Below are positions 20,915-31,755 of a DNA stretch of 37,557 bases, piece by piece. The notes below the pieces were generated by a model, which saw only the letters and a program-made list of their open reading frames with translations, did not search any database and had not been told where the DNA came from. The stretch spans positions 582,136 through 619,692 of the forward strand of contig NC_007984.1 in assembly GCF_000013185.1 (NCBI RefSeq), read 5' to 3'. The number at the start of each line of letters is the position of its first letter. Position 1 is the first letter of the stretch. The translations under genes and the position numbers were made by a program. The DNA comes from Baumannia cicadellinicola str. Hc (Homalodisca coagulata). GTDB taxonomy: Bacteria; Pseudomonadota; Gammaproteobacteria; Enterobacterales; Enterobacteriaceae.

Positions 20915-21002
20915 TAGTTATATTGTATAGTTATTTGGTAAGTATATTCATTCGGATACATACGACTGGTAGAACATAGCAATCGGTAACTTAGTGTTAA
21001 AA

Positions 21003-23252
21003 TTAGCTACGAACAAACAGCTTATTACTGCTAATTTGGTGGTTATTTTTATGATGGTATTGTCTCGTTGATATTAGTGAAAAGTTAATTTTACGATCAC
21101 TCATATGTATTGCTTCAACACGAATTCCTACTGTATCACCAATACGATAAATTTTACCTCCAGATTCACCGATCAGTAGCTGATTAACATTATCATAACG
21201 GTAATAGTCATTTTCTAGTGACGAGATATGTACTAAACCATCAATAAAAAGTCCATTAATGCGCACGAAAAAACCAAAACAAGTGATATTCGCAATAGTA
21301 CCGTAGAATACTTCACCGACATGTTCTTGCATAAAATCGCATTTTAACCAATCTGTAACATTACGGGTAGCTTCATCAGCTCGACGCTCGTTCATCGAAC
21401 AATGCTGGCCAATCTGTAACATCTCTTTTAGCTCAGAATGCCAACCACCAGATGGCGTAGAACGGCCATTTGCTTTACCATTCTGCCGACCTAAAAGATA
21501 TTTTATTGCTCGGTGTAAAACAAGATCAGAATAACGACGGATAGGTGAAGTAAAATGAGTATAAGCCTGTAAAGCTAAACCAAAATGACCACGATTTTCT
21601 GGATCATAGATAGCTTGCTTCATTGATCGTAAGAGCATAGTTCGTAACATTTCGTAATCCGTTCTACGAGAAACTACACTCATTATTTCAGCATAATCCT
21701 TAGGTTGAGGTTGATCACCTCCTCCTAAGTTTAAACCTCGTTTACCTAAAATTGCACGTAGTAAAGTTATATTATCATTACTAGGACGATCGTGCACACG
21801 ATACAGCGCTGGCTCTTTGTTTTTCTCAATAAATCGTGCAGCGGCAATATTTGCTAATATCATACACTCTTCAATAAGCTTATGTGCTTCATTACGTACT
21901 ACTAGCTCAATCCTTTCAATACGTTGTTCTGCATTAAAGATAAACTGAGTTTCTTCGGTATCAAAGGAGATACCACCACGTTGTATCCTTGCCTGCTCTA
22001 ATTTTAGAGACATAGTATGTAAATTGTTTAGTGGCTGAACTAATTGTGCATAATAAGTGCACAATTGTTGATTACCCTGTAATATTTGCCAGACATTATT
22101 ATATGTTAGACGAGCTTTAGAATTTATTATTGCTTCATAAAACTTATAGGAAGAAAGTTTACCTTGAGCGGAAATTGTCATTTCGCATACCATGCATAAC
22201 CGATCTACCTGTGGGTTCAGTGAACATAAACTATGAGAAAGAATTTCAGGTAGCATTGGAATAACTTGAGATGGAAAATAAATTGATGTAGCTCGATTTC
22301 TGGCTTCATTATCTAATGGTGTATGTGGACGAACATAATAGCTAACATCAGCAATAGCTACCCATAAGCGCCATCCACTACTCTTTTTCTCACAGTATAC
22401 CGCATCATCAAAATCACGTGCTTCTTCCCCATCAATAGTTACTAGTGGTAGCATACGTAAATCCACACGACTACGCTTAACAACTTCTGGGACTTCTTTT
22501 GTAAAAGTAGCCGCTTGTTCTTCTACTTCTGGTGGCCATATATAAGGTAGTGCATAGCTACGTAAAGCAATATCTACCACCATACTTGTATTTATATGAT
22601 CACCTAGGACTTCAACTATTTTTCCTATTGCTTTAATATTACGGTTCGGACGCTGAATTAATTGAACAACAACCAGACAACCAACATCAGCATTATTTCT
22701 ATCTGCTGGTGGAATAATTATCTTAAAGCTAAGACGGCTGTCATCAGGTACGACAAAAGCACGATTAGTATCGACATAAAATTTACCAACTATTGGTTGA
22801 TTTTTAGGTATTAGTACGCGTATAATGCGAGCTTCTCTGCGCCCTTTATTATAGTGCTCTCCTTGAGAGAGAGCAGCTATTACTATATCTCCATGAATCA
22901 CTATCTTCATCTGTTCTACTGAAAGATACAAATCTTCCTTACGACCGCTAACCCGTAGAAAACCAAAACCATCTCGGTGACCAATAACTGTACCTCGTAG
23001 TAAATTATTATCTGTAGGTAGAATAGAATATTGTCTGTGAGTAAATGTTAATTGTCCATCTCTTTTCATGGCGCGTAGACGTCTGCGTAGACCATCTAAT
23101 TGCTCTGCGCCACATACATTTAGTTCTAGTGCTAAATCCTTGCTGCTTATTGGTACTTCTCTTTTAGCTAGGTGAATAAGAATTAATTCCCTACTAGGAA
23201 TTGGGCACTTATATTTTTCTGTATTGTGCGCCAAAAAAGGATTTTTTGACAT
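21003..23252 (-). CDS. rnr: Ribonuclease R, lacking the lysine-rich tail
   Basis: Processive 3'-5' exoribonuclease that degrades structured RNA and rRNA. In order: an N-terminal winged-helix segment, two cold-shock domains (about residues 85-230), the RNB catalytic domain with metal aspartates D274, D280, D282 and D283 in TIDGEEARDFDDAVYCE, then an S1 domain (GEVFYGTIANITCFGFFVRI). It has 749 residues against 813 in E. coli; the Lys-rich C-terminal extension is gone, ending shortly after KINFSLIST. In E. coli that tail is involved in recruitment to tmRNA-SmpB stalled ribosomes. nsrR, normally upstream, is missing. Confidence 0.96.
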   Translation of the reverse strand: MSKNPFLAHNTEKYKCPIPSRELILIHLAKREVPISSKDLALELNVCGAEQLDGLRRRLRAMKRDGQLTFTHRQYSILPTDNNLLRGTVIGHRDGFGFLRVSGRKEDLYLSVEQMKIVIHGDIVIAALSQGEHYNKGRREARIIRVLIPKNQPIVGKFYVDTNRAFVVPDDSRLSFKIIIPPADRNNADVGCLVVVQLIQRPNRNIKAIGKIVEVLGDHINTSMVVDIALRSYALPYIWPPEVEEQAATFTKEVPEVVKRSRVDLRMLPLVTIDGEEARDFDDAVYCEKKSSGWRLWVAIADVSYYVRPHTPLDNEARNRATSIYFPSQVIPMLPEILSHSLCSLNPQVDRLCMVCEMTISAQGKLSSYKFYEAIINSKARLTYNNVWQILQGNQQLCTYYAQLVQPLNNLHTMSLKLEQARIQRGGISFDTEETQFIFNAEQRIERIELVVRNEAHKLIEECMILANIAAARFIEKNKEPALYRVHDRPSNDNITLLRAILGKRGLNLGGGDQPQPKDYAEIMSVVSRRTDYEMLRTMLLRSMKQAIYDPENRGHFGLALQAYTHFTSPIRRYSDLVLHRAIKYLLGRQNGKANGRSTPSGGWHSELKEMLQIGQHCSMNERRADEATRNVTDWLKCDFMQEHVGEVFYGTIANITCFGFFVRINGLFIDGLVHISSLENDYYRYDNVNQLLIGESGGKIYRIGDTVGIRVEAIHMSDRKINFSLISTRQYHHKNNHQISSNKLFVRS

Positions 23253-23354
23253 TATGCTCCCTCCATAATATCGTTAAATATTCACTGTGTTGTGTATGTA
23301 GGTAAGCTATGTGTACTAACCAGAGATCAGGAATACTTCAATAGGTTATTGACC

Positions 23355-24656
<1,302 letters not shown>

Positions 24657-24680
24657 TTATTTTACATTTACCAAATAACT

Positions 24681-24715
24681 AAAAATTAAATTTTAGCATC
24701 TGAAATTTAATTTTT
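24681..24715 (-). terminator. Putative terminator after hflKC
   Basis: A perfect 13-bp inverted repeat, AAAAATTAAATTT / AAATTTAATTTTT, with a 9-base loop lies about 40 bp after the hflC stop. On the minus strand the right arm runs into TTTTTAGTTATTT, giving a U-rich tail. The stem is A-T only. A second smaller hairpin (CTTTATT/AATAAAG, 24721-24738) sits between it and hflC. It would separate hflX-hflK-hflC from purA. Confidence 0.42.
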
Positions 24716-24756
24716 CAGCACTTTATTTTACAATAAAGAATAAGTACAGTGAAATA

Positions 24757-25758
24757 TTATTCATGCCAATGACCAGGAGATTTCATAAAGCGTAAGAAAT
24801 CACTTTCTGGGCTTAATATAATAAAATTATTTTTATCATTAAAACTATTTTCATATGCACGTAAAGTACGTATAAAGGCATAGAAAGCAGGATCAATACT
24901 AAAAGCATCAGCATATAATTTAGCAGTTTGTGCGTCAGCCTCACCACGAATAATCAATGATTGTCGCTCTGCTTCTGCTAAAGTTCTCGTAACCTCATAG
25001 TCTGCAGTTGCACGTAGTTTTTCAGCCTCTTCTTGGCCCTGTGAACGATGACGACGAGCTACTGCCTCACGTTCTGCACGCATACGTTGATATATAGCAT
25101 CGAAAACTTCGGTCGGTAAATTAATCTGTTTAATGCGTACATCTACTACCTGAATACCTAGAGCCGCCATGCTATTTGAGTTAACTGCTGCCGATTGCGA
25201 ACCTTTCGTTTCTCGTTCAACACGTGCTGCAGCAGAAGCTATAGCGTGATCTGTAGCTTGTAACTCATCTTCATCCCCAGAAGTTCCATGATTTAGTGCT
25301 TCCCTTACGTCGGTCATTAGCTGATTGCGTGAGTCAGTCACTATACCCTTAACATGTAAACGCCCTAATTCTGAGCGTAAACGATCAGAAAACTTACGTT
25401 TTAGAAGTACTTCTGCCTGTGATATCTCGCCGCCACCTGTAGCAAGATAATAACGACTAAAATCACTGATGCGCCACTTAATATAAGAATCGACAATTAG
25501 ATCTTTCTTTTCCATCGTTACAAAGCGATCAGCCTGATTTTCCATTGTTTGAATACGGGCATCTAAATTCTTAACTGTTTCAATAAAAGGAATTTTGATA
25601 TGTAAACCAGGATTATAAATTAGTGGTTTTTCATCGCGATCACGTAGTACTTTACCAAAGCGTAAAACTATGCCACGTTGTCCTTCTTGAACAACGAATA
25701 GTGAAGCACATAACATTAAATAAACTATCGTAACAATCAGTATTAAAGGTTTATTCAT
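24757..25758 (-). CDS. hflC: HflC, band-7 membrane protein of the HflKC-FtsH complex
   Basis: With HflK it forms a large cage in the inner membrane around FtsH and modulates its proteolysis. It has an N-terminal membrane anchor (about 4-21), then the SPFH/band-7 domain starting VQEGQRGIVLRFGKV and a long helical region rich in Arg/Glu/Ala (AEREAVARRHRSQGQEEAEK). It has 333 residues against 334 in E. coli. It starts 6 bp after hflK, so the two are surely co-transcribed and probably translationally coupled. Confidence 0.96.
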   Translation of the reverse strand: MNKPLILIVTIVYLMLCASLFVVQEGQRGIVLRFGKVLRDRDEKPLIYNPGLHIKIPFIETVKNLDARIQTMENQADRFVTMEKKDLIVDSYIKWRISDFSRYYLATGGGEISQAEVLLKRKFSDRLRSELGRLHVKGIVTDSRNQLMTDVREALNHGTSGDEDELQATDHAIASAAARVERETKGSQSAAVNSNSMAALGIQVVDVRIKQINLPTEVFDAIYQRMRAEREAVARRHRSQGQEEAEKLRATADYEVTRTLAEAERQSLIIRGEADAQTAKLYADAFSIDPAFYAFIRTLRAYENSFNDKNNFIILSPESDFLRFMKSPGHWHE

Positions 25759-25764
25759 TAGTTA

Positions 25765-26925
25765 CTATCTTCCTTGACGGGTATTATTATTGCGCGTTGC
25801 ATTAGCTTGGCGCTGCTGGTTTTTTAGAATGATGCTATCTGTTTTGTTAGTTATGGGTAACTGCATATCAATACCAGGAATATATTTATTTTTTTTAGTC
25901 GCCTCAGATTGATAACGTAACATACTATCTAATGGTAATAAGATTAAGTTGTTACTATTTTTTTCGTTCACTATGATCTTATTAGTTTTACTTAATAAAC
26001 GCTCCATAGCATCTATATAGAGACGTTCACGAGTTACTTCTGGTGCTGCCTTATACTCTGGTAATACCTTAGCAAAACGTTGAACTTCACCCTTAGCTTC
26101 TAATATAGTACGTGCTTTGTATGCGCGCCCCTCTTCTAGAATACGCTGTGCCTGACCATTAGCCCTAGGTTGTACCTCATTTGCATAAGCTTCTGCTTCA
26201 CGAATATATTGCTGTTCATTTTCACGTGCGGCAATAGCATCATCAAACGCAGCTTTTACCTCTTCTGGTGGCCGTGCAGCCTGGAAATTTACATCTAGTA
26301 ATGTTAGACCCATATTATATGGTTGGATTGTTTCTTCTAGTACACGTTGAGTATCACTACGCACTACAGTACGACCTTCAGTCAGAATACGGTCCATAGT
26401 ATATTTGCCGATTACCCCACGTAGGGCGCTATCAGTAGCCTGACGTAGACTATCGTCGGCATCAGTAACACTAAAAAGATAACGTTCTGGGTCAGTAATG
26501 CGGTACTGTACATTCATTTCTACGCGTACTACATTTTCATCGGAAGTAAGCATAACACCTGAAGCTGCTAATTCTCGTACTGATTCTACGTTAACCATAG
26601 TAACGGTATCAATAAAAGTAGGTTTCCAATTTAAGCCTGGATTCACCAGACGGTAAAATTTACCAAAACGAAGCACTACGCCACGTTCAGCTTCTTTAAT
26701 AGTATACAAACCACTACCTAACCAAATAAGTGTTATTACTATGAGACAAATATATAGACTATTTTTACCTGGTATACCGTTACGACTAAAGCGGCCTAAT
26801 AATTTACGGCTTAACTGATTGTAAATATCAGTCCAATCTAGCTGACGGTTATAATTACTGTTATTATTGCTACTTCCCCATGGGTCACGTTCATGTCCTT
26901 GATTACCTGGCTCATTCCACGCCAT
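25765..26925 (-). CDS. hflK: HflK, band-7 membrane protein of the HflKC-FtsH complex
   Basis: Partner of HflC in the FtsH-regulating cage. The N-terminus is a Gly/Asn-rich cytoplasmic segment (MAWNEPGNQGHERDPWG), followed by one membrane segment at about 55-76 and the SPFH domain (IKEAERGVVLRFGKF). The coiled-coil region contains ARENEQQYIREAEAYANEV. It has 386 residues against 419 in E. coli; the shortening is mainly in the Gly/Asn-rich N-terminal part. It is 42 bp downstream of hflX and 6 bp before hflC. Confidence 0.96.
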   Translation of the reverse strand: MAWNEPGNQGHERDPWGSSNNNSNYNRQLDWTDIYNQLSRKLLGRFSRNGIPGKNSLYICLIVITLIWLGSGLYTIKEAERGVVLRFGKFYRLVNPGLNWKPTFIDTVTMVNVESVRELAASGVMLTSDENVVRVEMNVQYRITDPERYLFSVTDADDSLRQATDSALRGVIGKYTMDRILTEGRTVVRSDTQRVLEETIQPYNMGLTLLDVNFQAARPPEEVKAAFDDAIAARENEQQYIREAEAYANEVQPRANGQAQRILEEGRAYKARTILEAKGEVQRFAKVLPEYKAAPEVTRERLYIDAMERLLSKTNKIIVNEKNSNNLILLPLDSMLRYQSEATKKNKYIPGIDMQLPITNKTDSIILKNQQRQANATRNNNTRQGR

Positions 26926-26967
26926 GTTTTAGCTCCATTTTACTCTAGTGTTTCTAATTTAAAATAG

Positions 26968-28251
26968 TTAGACAAGGTAGTCTAACAATTCTACTTCCCG
27001 TTTACATAAACGATACCATTGAACAATAGGTATTTTTACTAATAATCGAATACTACCATCTTGTTCACTCCACTCTTGTTCTATAGCCTGTAACTGATAA
27101 AAAAGGCTACGTAAGCGGCTAGCTTGAGGTGGTAAACGTAAATTATAGCGGATTATTTTATGTTTTCGTATTAAAAGCTCACTTAGTGCTTGCATTAGTA
27201 ATGTAATACCATCAGCATTTTGCGCTGATAGCCAAACACGTACTGGTTCATTATCAGTATTACGATCAATACGTGGTATGAAATTATCAAGTTGGTCTAT
27301 TTTATTCATTACTAGTAAGGTAGAGATATGATTAGCATTAATTTCTACTAATACTTTTTTAACTGCATCTATTTTGATATTAATGCACTGATCGGTAGCA
27401 TCTACAATATGTAGTAGTAATTTTGCCTGCTGTGTTTCCTGTAATGTTGACTTAAATGATGCGACAAGATGATGAGGTAGATGTTGGATAAAACCTACAG
27501 TATCGGCGAGTACTATATTACCAATAGTAGGGATATTCAGGCGTTTTAGTGTTGGATCGAGGGTTGTAAATAATTTATCAGCAACATCTACACTAGCTTC
27601 AGTGATACTATTGAATAATGTTGATTTTCCAGCATTTGTATAACCTACCAGTAAAATAGTAGGAATAGAAGCACGTGCATACCGTCCTTGCTCACGTCTT
27701 CTCTCTACTTTTGCTAAACGTAATTTAATTGTATTCATTCTATTACGCAATAATCTACGATCAGTTTCTAGCTGAGTTTCACCAGGTCCACGTAATAGGC
27801 TAATACCACCTTTTTGTCTTTCAAGATGCGTCCAGCCGCGTACTAATCTAGTAGCAATATATCGTAATTGTGCTAATTCAACTTGTAGTTTTCCCTCGTG
27901 AGTACGTGCGCGCTGCGAGAAAATACTAAGTATTAATCCCGTCCGATCAATGACACGACACTGACATAAACACTCTAGATTACGTTCTTGAGCAGGAGAT
28001 AAAGCATGATCAAAAATAACTACTGATGCACTACTGATCTTAACTTTTTCTGCAATTTCTTCTGCTTTACCTTCACCAACGAAATATTTAGAATTTGGCT
28101 CCTTACGGCTACAGGTTACTATATCTAATACCGATAAACCTGCAGATAAAACTAAAGTTTCAAACTCTTTTATATCTGCTTTATTATGATCTTTTGTAAA
28201 AAAGATATGAACTAGTATTGCTTGAGTACCAAACTTAGAACAATTAAACAA
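26968..28251 (-). CDS. hflX: GTPase HflX (ribosome-splitting factor)
   Basis: Binds the 50S subunit and splits stalled ribosomes in a GTP-dependent way. The N-terminal HflX domain (about 1-190) has YFVGEGKAEEI and the conserved RGPGETQLETDRRLLRNR. The GTPase domain has G1 GYTNAGKS, G3 DTVGFI and G4 NKID. It has 427 residues against 426 in E. coli. It sits between hfq and hflK as in the E. coli miaA-hfq-hflX-hflKC operon, with a 107-bp gap after hfq. Confidence 0.97.
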   Translation of the reverse strand: MFNCSKFGTQAILVHIFFTKDHNKADIKEFETLVLSAGLSVLDIVTCSRKEPNSKYFVGEGKAEEIAEKVKISSASVVIFDHALSPAQERNLECLCQCRVIDRTGLILSIFSQRARTHEGKLQVELAQLRYIATRLVRGWTHLERQKGGISLLRGPGETQLETDRRLLRNRMNTIKLRLAKVERRREQGRYARASIPTILLVGYTNAGKSTLFNSITEASVDVADKLFTTLDPTLKRLNIPTIGNIVLADTVGFIQHLPHHLVASFKSTLQETQQAKLLLHIVDATDQCINIKIDAVKKVLVEINANHISTLLVMNKIDQLDNFIPRIDRNTDNEPVRVWLSAQNADGITLLMQALSELLIRKHKIIRYNLRLPPQASRLRSLFYQLQAIEQEWSEQDGSIRLLVKIPIVQWYRLCKREVELLDYLV

Positions 28252-28358
28252 GCGTATAACCTCGTGCTTCTATAGTAAATATTCAATACTAAAAAGAATT
28301 ATGAAATCTTAAGTGAGGACTAGAACCTAATAACAATCTAGCTATCTCAGTTATAAAC

Positions 28359-28859
28359 CTAATTACGATCACCACTATGATTGCTATAGTTACTACTATT
28401 ATTAGCATAGTGTGATACAAATTTTGATGGTACAATAGTGGATACAGCGTGTTTATAAACCATTTGGCTAATAGTATTTTTAAGTACAATCACAAACTGA
28501 TCGAAAGACTCAATATGGCCTTGTAATTTAATGCCATTAAACAAATAAATAGAAACCTGAATACGTTCTCGACGTAATACATTTAAGAATATATCTTGCA
28601 AAGATTGCCCCTGAGCCATTCTATCTTTTCTATCGTGAGCTATTCTATCTTTTCTATCGTGAGCTATTCTATCTTTTCTATCGTGAGCTATTCTATCTTT
28701 TCTATCGTGAGCTATTCTATCTTTTCTATCGTGAGCTATTCTATCTTTTCTATCGTGAGCTATTCTATCTTTTCTATCGTGAGCTATTCTATCTTTTCTA
28801 TCGTGAGCTATTCTATCTTTTCTATCGTGAGCTATTCTATCTTTTCTATCGTGAGCCAT
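28359..28859 (-). CDS. hfq: RNA chaperone Hfq with an N-terminal (AHDRKDRI)n repeat extension
   Basis: Hexameric Sm-like protein that pairs small RNAs with mRNAs. The last 86 codons are a normal Hfq: [43 protein letters not shown] (Sm1, in parts) and the Sm2 signature [11 protein letters not shown]. The C-terminal tail is short ([12 protein letters not shown]), against 102 residues in E. coli. The frame stays open upstream through 80 extra residues, ten copies of AHDRKDRI, to ATG 28857-28859. That ATG has the good Shine-Dalgarno (AAGGA, nine bases upstream). The ancestral ATG at 28617-28619 has only GAAAAGATAGA before it. The extended start is therefore the better one, though initiation at both sites is possible. 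Operon miaA-hfq-hflX. Confidence 0.9.
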   Translation of the reverse strand: MAHDRKDRIAHDRKDRIAHDRKDRIAHDRKDRIAHDRKDRIAHDRKDRIAHDRKDRIAHDRKDRIAHDRKDRIAHDRKDRMAQGQSLQDIFLNVLRRERIQVSIYLFNGIKLQGHIESFDQFVIVLKNTISQMVYKHAVSTIVPSKFVSHYANNSSNYSNHSGDRN

Positions 28860-28870
28860 TCTATCTTTTC
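28615..28870 (-). repeat. 24-bp in-frame tandem repeat spanning the hfq start
   Basis: Ten complete 24-bp units (28615-28854) plus 16 bp of an eleventh; the units look identical except at one base. The unit begins on the minus strand with AAAAGATAGAATAGCTCACG. The first and last copies, in transcription order, have ATG where the nine internal copies have ATA. The unit resembles the ribosome-binding/start region itself (AAAAGATAGAATGGCTCA), so it probably arose by duplication of the hfq start. Being 24 bp, any copy-number change keeps the frame. It has no spacers, so it is a minisatellite, not a CRISPR array. Confidence 0.97.
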
Positions 28871-28931
28871 CTTGCTTAGTTTACTTATAATATACATGTA
28901 GCTGGCAATAATATAAAAAATATTCCAGTAT

Positions 28932-29861
28932 CTAACTAATGTGTTTGCTTATCATTTGTAATATTTTATTCAAAGCCATGTCCTGTTGTTCACTATCTAA
29001 CCAACAAATATTTTGCCAGCTCTTTAACCATGTTATTTGGTGCTTAGCAAGTTTTCTTGTTGCTGAAATAGCACGAAATATCATCTCATGATAATTAGTT
29101 TCTCCTGCCAAGTATGACCACATCTGACGGTAGCCAACACAGCGGATAGATGACATGTTTGTATTTAAATCAGTTCGTGCAAACAGTTGACTAACTTCAT
29201 ATTCAAATCCATTAGCTAACATCTGATGAAATCGTCGCGTAATACGATCGTGTAGTAAGGATCTATTAACAGGCATAATAGCAAATTGATATACCTGATA
29301 CTTTAGCGCATTACCGGATTTTTGGATCATTTCAGTTAAAGTGTTACCTGAAACTAAAAATACCTCTAGTGCTCGTAATAATCTATATGAATCATTTGGA
29401 TGAATACGATTAGCTGCTACTAAATCAATTTTTTTTAATTTTTGGTGTAAAGCAGCCCATCCAACAGCTTTAGCTTCACGCTGAATAAGTGTGCGTATTT
29501 CAACATTTGCTGGAGGTAATGGAGATAGACCATGGAGTAACGATTTAAAGTAAAGCATAGTTCCACCAACAAGCAATGGTATACGTCCTGCTGCTGTTAT
29601 TACTGTCATCTCATTAAGTGCATCAAGACAAAAATTAGCTGTGGAATATGATTCAGCAGGATCACAAATATTTATTAACCGGTGTGGTGCTTGAGTTAAC
29701 TCTTCGTGGTTTGGTTTAGCGGTACCTATATCCATACCACGATAAATTAAAGCAGAATCAACACTAATAATTTCAACTGGTAACTTTTGACGTAATTTAA
29801 TCGCTAAATTAGTTTTACCCGAGGCTGTTGGTCCTATAATAAATATAGCTATAGGTAGCAC
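28932..29861 (-). CDS. miaA: tRNA dimethylallyltransferase
   Basis: Transfers a dimethylallyl group from DMAPP (made via IspH) to A37 of tRNAs reading UNN codons, the first step to ms2i6A. The Walker A motif [11 protein letters not shown] is at residues 8-18, followed by [18 protein letters not shown] and the RHxI-like [10 protein letters not shown]; the C-terminal region has [19 protein letters not shown] and [11 protein letters not shown]. It has 309 residues against 316 in E. coli. It begins 9 bp after the mutL stop and leads into hfq, whose promoter probably lies within miaA as in E. coli. Confidence 0.97.
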   Translation of the reverse strand: MLPIAIFIIGPTASGKTNLAIKLRQKLPVEIISVDSALIYRGMDIGTAKPNHEELTQAPHRLINICDPAESYSTANFCLDALNEMTVITAAGRIPLLVGGTMLYFKSLLHGLSPLPPANVEIRTLIQREAKAVGWAALHQKLKKIDLVAANRIHPNDSYRLLRALEVFLVSGNTLTEMIQKSGNALKYQVYQFAIMPVNRSLLHDRITRRFHQMLANGFEYEVSQLFARTDLNTNMSSIRCVGYRQMWSYLAGETNYHEMIFRAISATRKLAKHQITWLKSWQNICWLDSEQQDMALNKILQMISKHIS

Positions 29862-29870
29862 TGATATATC

Positions 29871-31679
29871 TTAGCTATTATTTAAAGCTTTGATCGCCAT
29901 TTTTAGATCTAGCTTAACTATAAGTGCATTCGGTGGATTTTTTATCCAATGTGGACATAGGCGTTCAACTTCTGCAATTAATGGTATTGCTCTAGAATAA
30001 TTCCATGTAGTTATTTGACTATTTAAGCTACATGCAAGCCAGGAAGCAATTTTATGATACGTAACAGATGTTTCATTATTTAAGTATCTTAACAAATCTA
30101 AAATTAAGTTAGATAAATTTTTTTTTCTTAATAATGGTAAAGGAACGGCATTTAGTATTGTTTCATTTTCATTAGGTTGTAGTAGAATCCCCATACGCTG
30201 TAATAATAACCTATGTTGATGAAGGGCTGAGGCTTCACCATTGCTTAGTATTATACGTAATGGAATCAACAGTGGTTGAGCTAATATAGTATCACTGTTA
30301 TTTTCTGGAGTCAGTTGACGTTCAGTAATATAGCGTTCTGCGAATTGTAATGATAATAGTGATAATCCTTGAGCTGATTCTAACAATGCATAGCAAGGAG
30401 AACAAAAAGTTAGCATTTTGCCAAAACTATAAAAATCATTACTTAATGATGTTGAACAGGAGTTTTTTGTAGCTTGGCATTTCGCTGGAATATCTTGCAT
30501 TTTTGCTTCATCAGGATCCTGAATTATTTGATTACTTAATAATTCATCAGCATTTTTAGCTGCCGCAGAATAACTGACTAATATATTGTTCTTACCTTCA
30601 TTAAGCTGATTAAGAGCATGACTAGGTATTATTTTCCCTATGGGTTTTTGTGTAGTACTATAACAAGTATCTGAGGAAAGTTTTACTCGTTGTTGCAAAA
30701 CAGTCATTAATGCTTGATAGATAAAATGATGAACTTTTCTCGCCTCGTAAAATTTGATCTCTTTTTTAGCTGGATGTACATTAATATCTAATTGTTGAGG
30801 GTTAATAACTATAAAAATCACAAAAGATGGTTGATGAGGACCTTTCAGCTGATCTTGGTAAGCATGGCGAATCGCGTGATTAATCAGTTTATTTCTGATA
30901 ATACGTTGGTTAACGTAGCTATATTGCATCTCTGGTAATTTTATACAGCTAGGGTCTTCAACCCAACCTTGGATCGAAAAATCAATATTTTGCCAAGATA
31001 TCTTAAGGGCATTATTAACGAAAGTGTTTCCACATAAACGACTGAGACGTCGCCAATATTGACTAGGTTCTTTAACGGCTCTATAGTGCTGCACTATTTT
31101 ATTGTTATGCTGCAAAATAAATGTCACGTCGAATCGTGCTAGTGCCATTCGGCGAATAACTTCTTCAATATGCTTAAACTCAGTTTGTTCTGCGCGCATA
31201 AATTTACGCCGAGCTGGAGTATTATAAAATAAATCGAGTACTTCTACAGTAGTACCGACTGGATGTGCTATAGGTAGAAGCATAACTTTTTCAGTATATC
31301 TTTCAGTGTATACTTGCCAAGCTTCATTTTGTTTAGCAGTACGCGAAGTAAGATTAAGATGAGCTACTGAACTTATACTAGCTAAAGCTTCACCGCGAAA
31401 TCCCATACTTTTAATACACTCTAAATCTTCTATGCTCGATATTTTACTAGTAGTATGGCGAGCAACAGCAAGTACTATATCTTTTTTGCTGATACCATAT
31501 CCATTGTCACGGATACGTATTACTTTTGCGCCCCCAAGTTCTACTTCAATATCAATACGTGTAGCACCAGCATCTAGGCTATTTTCTATTAGTTCTTTGA
31601 CTACTGAAGCTGGTCGTTCTACTACTTCACCAGCAGCAATTTGGTTGATTAATTGTGGTGATAGTCGATGAATTTGCAT
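29871..31679 (-). CDS. mutL: DNA mismatch repair protein MutL
   Basis: GHKL ATPase that couples MutS mismatch recognition to MutH incision and UvrD. The ATPase motifs are intact: VVKELIENSLDAGA with catalytic E29, IRDNGYGI, GFRGEALASI and the GTTVEVLDLFYNTPARRKF loop. A variable linker (about 335-420) is followed by the C-terminal dimerisation domain. No DQHAxxE endonuclease motif is seen, as expected for the MutH-dependent type. It has 602 residues against 615 in E. coli. Order amiB-mutL-miaA is conserved. Whether mutS and mutH exist cannot be judged here. Confidence 0.97.
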   Translation of the reverse strand: MQIHRLSPQLINQIAAGEVVERPASVVKELIENSLDAGATRIDIEVELGGAKVIRIRDNGYGISKKDIVLAVARHTTSKISSIEDLECIKSMGFRGEALASISSVAHLNLTSRTAKQNEAWQVYTERYTEKVMLLPIAHPVGTTVEVLDLFYNTPARRKFMRAEQTEFKHIEEVIRRMALARFDVTFILQHNNKIVQHYRAVKEPSQYWRRLSRLCGNTFVNNALKISWQNIDFSIQGWVEDPSCIKLPEMQYSYVNQRIIRNKLINHAIRHAYQDQLKGPHQPSFVIFIVINPQQLDINVHPAKKEIKFYEARKVHHFIYQALMTVLQQRVKLSSDTCYSTTQKPIGKIIPSHALNQLNEGKNNILVSYSAAAKNADELLSNQIIQDPDEAKMQDIPAKCQATKNSCSTSLSNDFYSFGKMLTFCSPCYALLESAQGLSLLSLQFAERYITERQLTPENNSDTILAQPLLIPLRIILSNGEASALHQHRLLLQRMGILLQPNENETILNAVPLPLLRKKNLSNLILDLLRYLNNETSVTYHKIASWLACSLNSQITTWNYSRAIPLIAEVERLCPHWIKNPPNALIVKLDLKMAIKALNNS

Positions 31680-31755
31680 CAGAACTAGTCCTATTAGATA
31701 GGTAATAGAGTTAATTAATCTTAATAATTTAAATAGATTATTATAATTTTTTCTT

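Noticed and set aside
28615..28870. CRISPR-like array
   Set aside because: Repeats are directly adjacent with no spacers and lie in frame in hfq; no cas genes are present.
28596..28901. Plus-strand open frame of 101 residues with a SYSIFSIV repeat
   Set aside because: It is the complement of the hfq minisatellite; 24-bp units stay open in this frame automatically. No start signal or family match.
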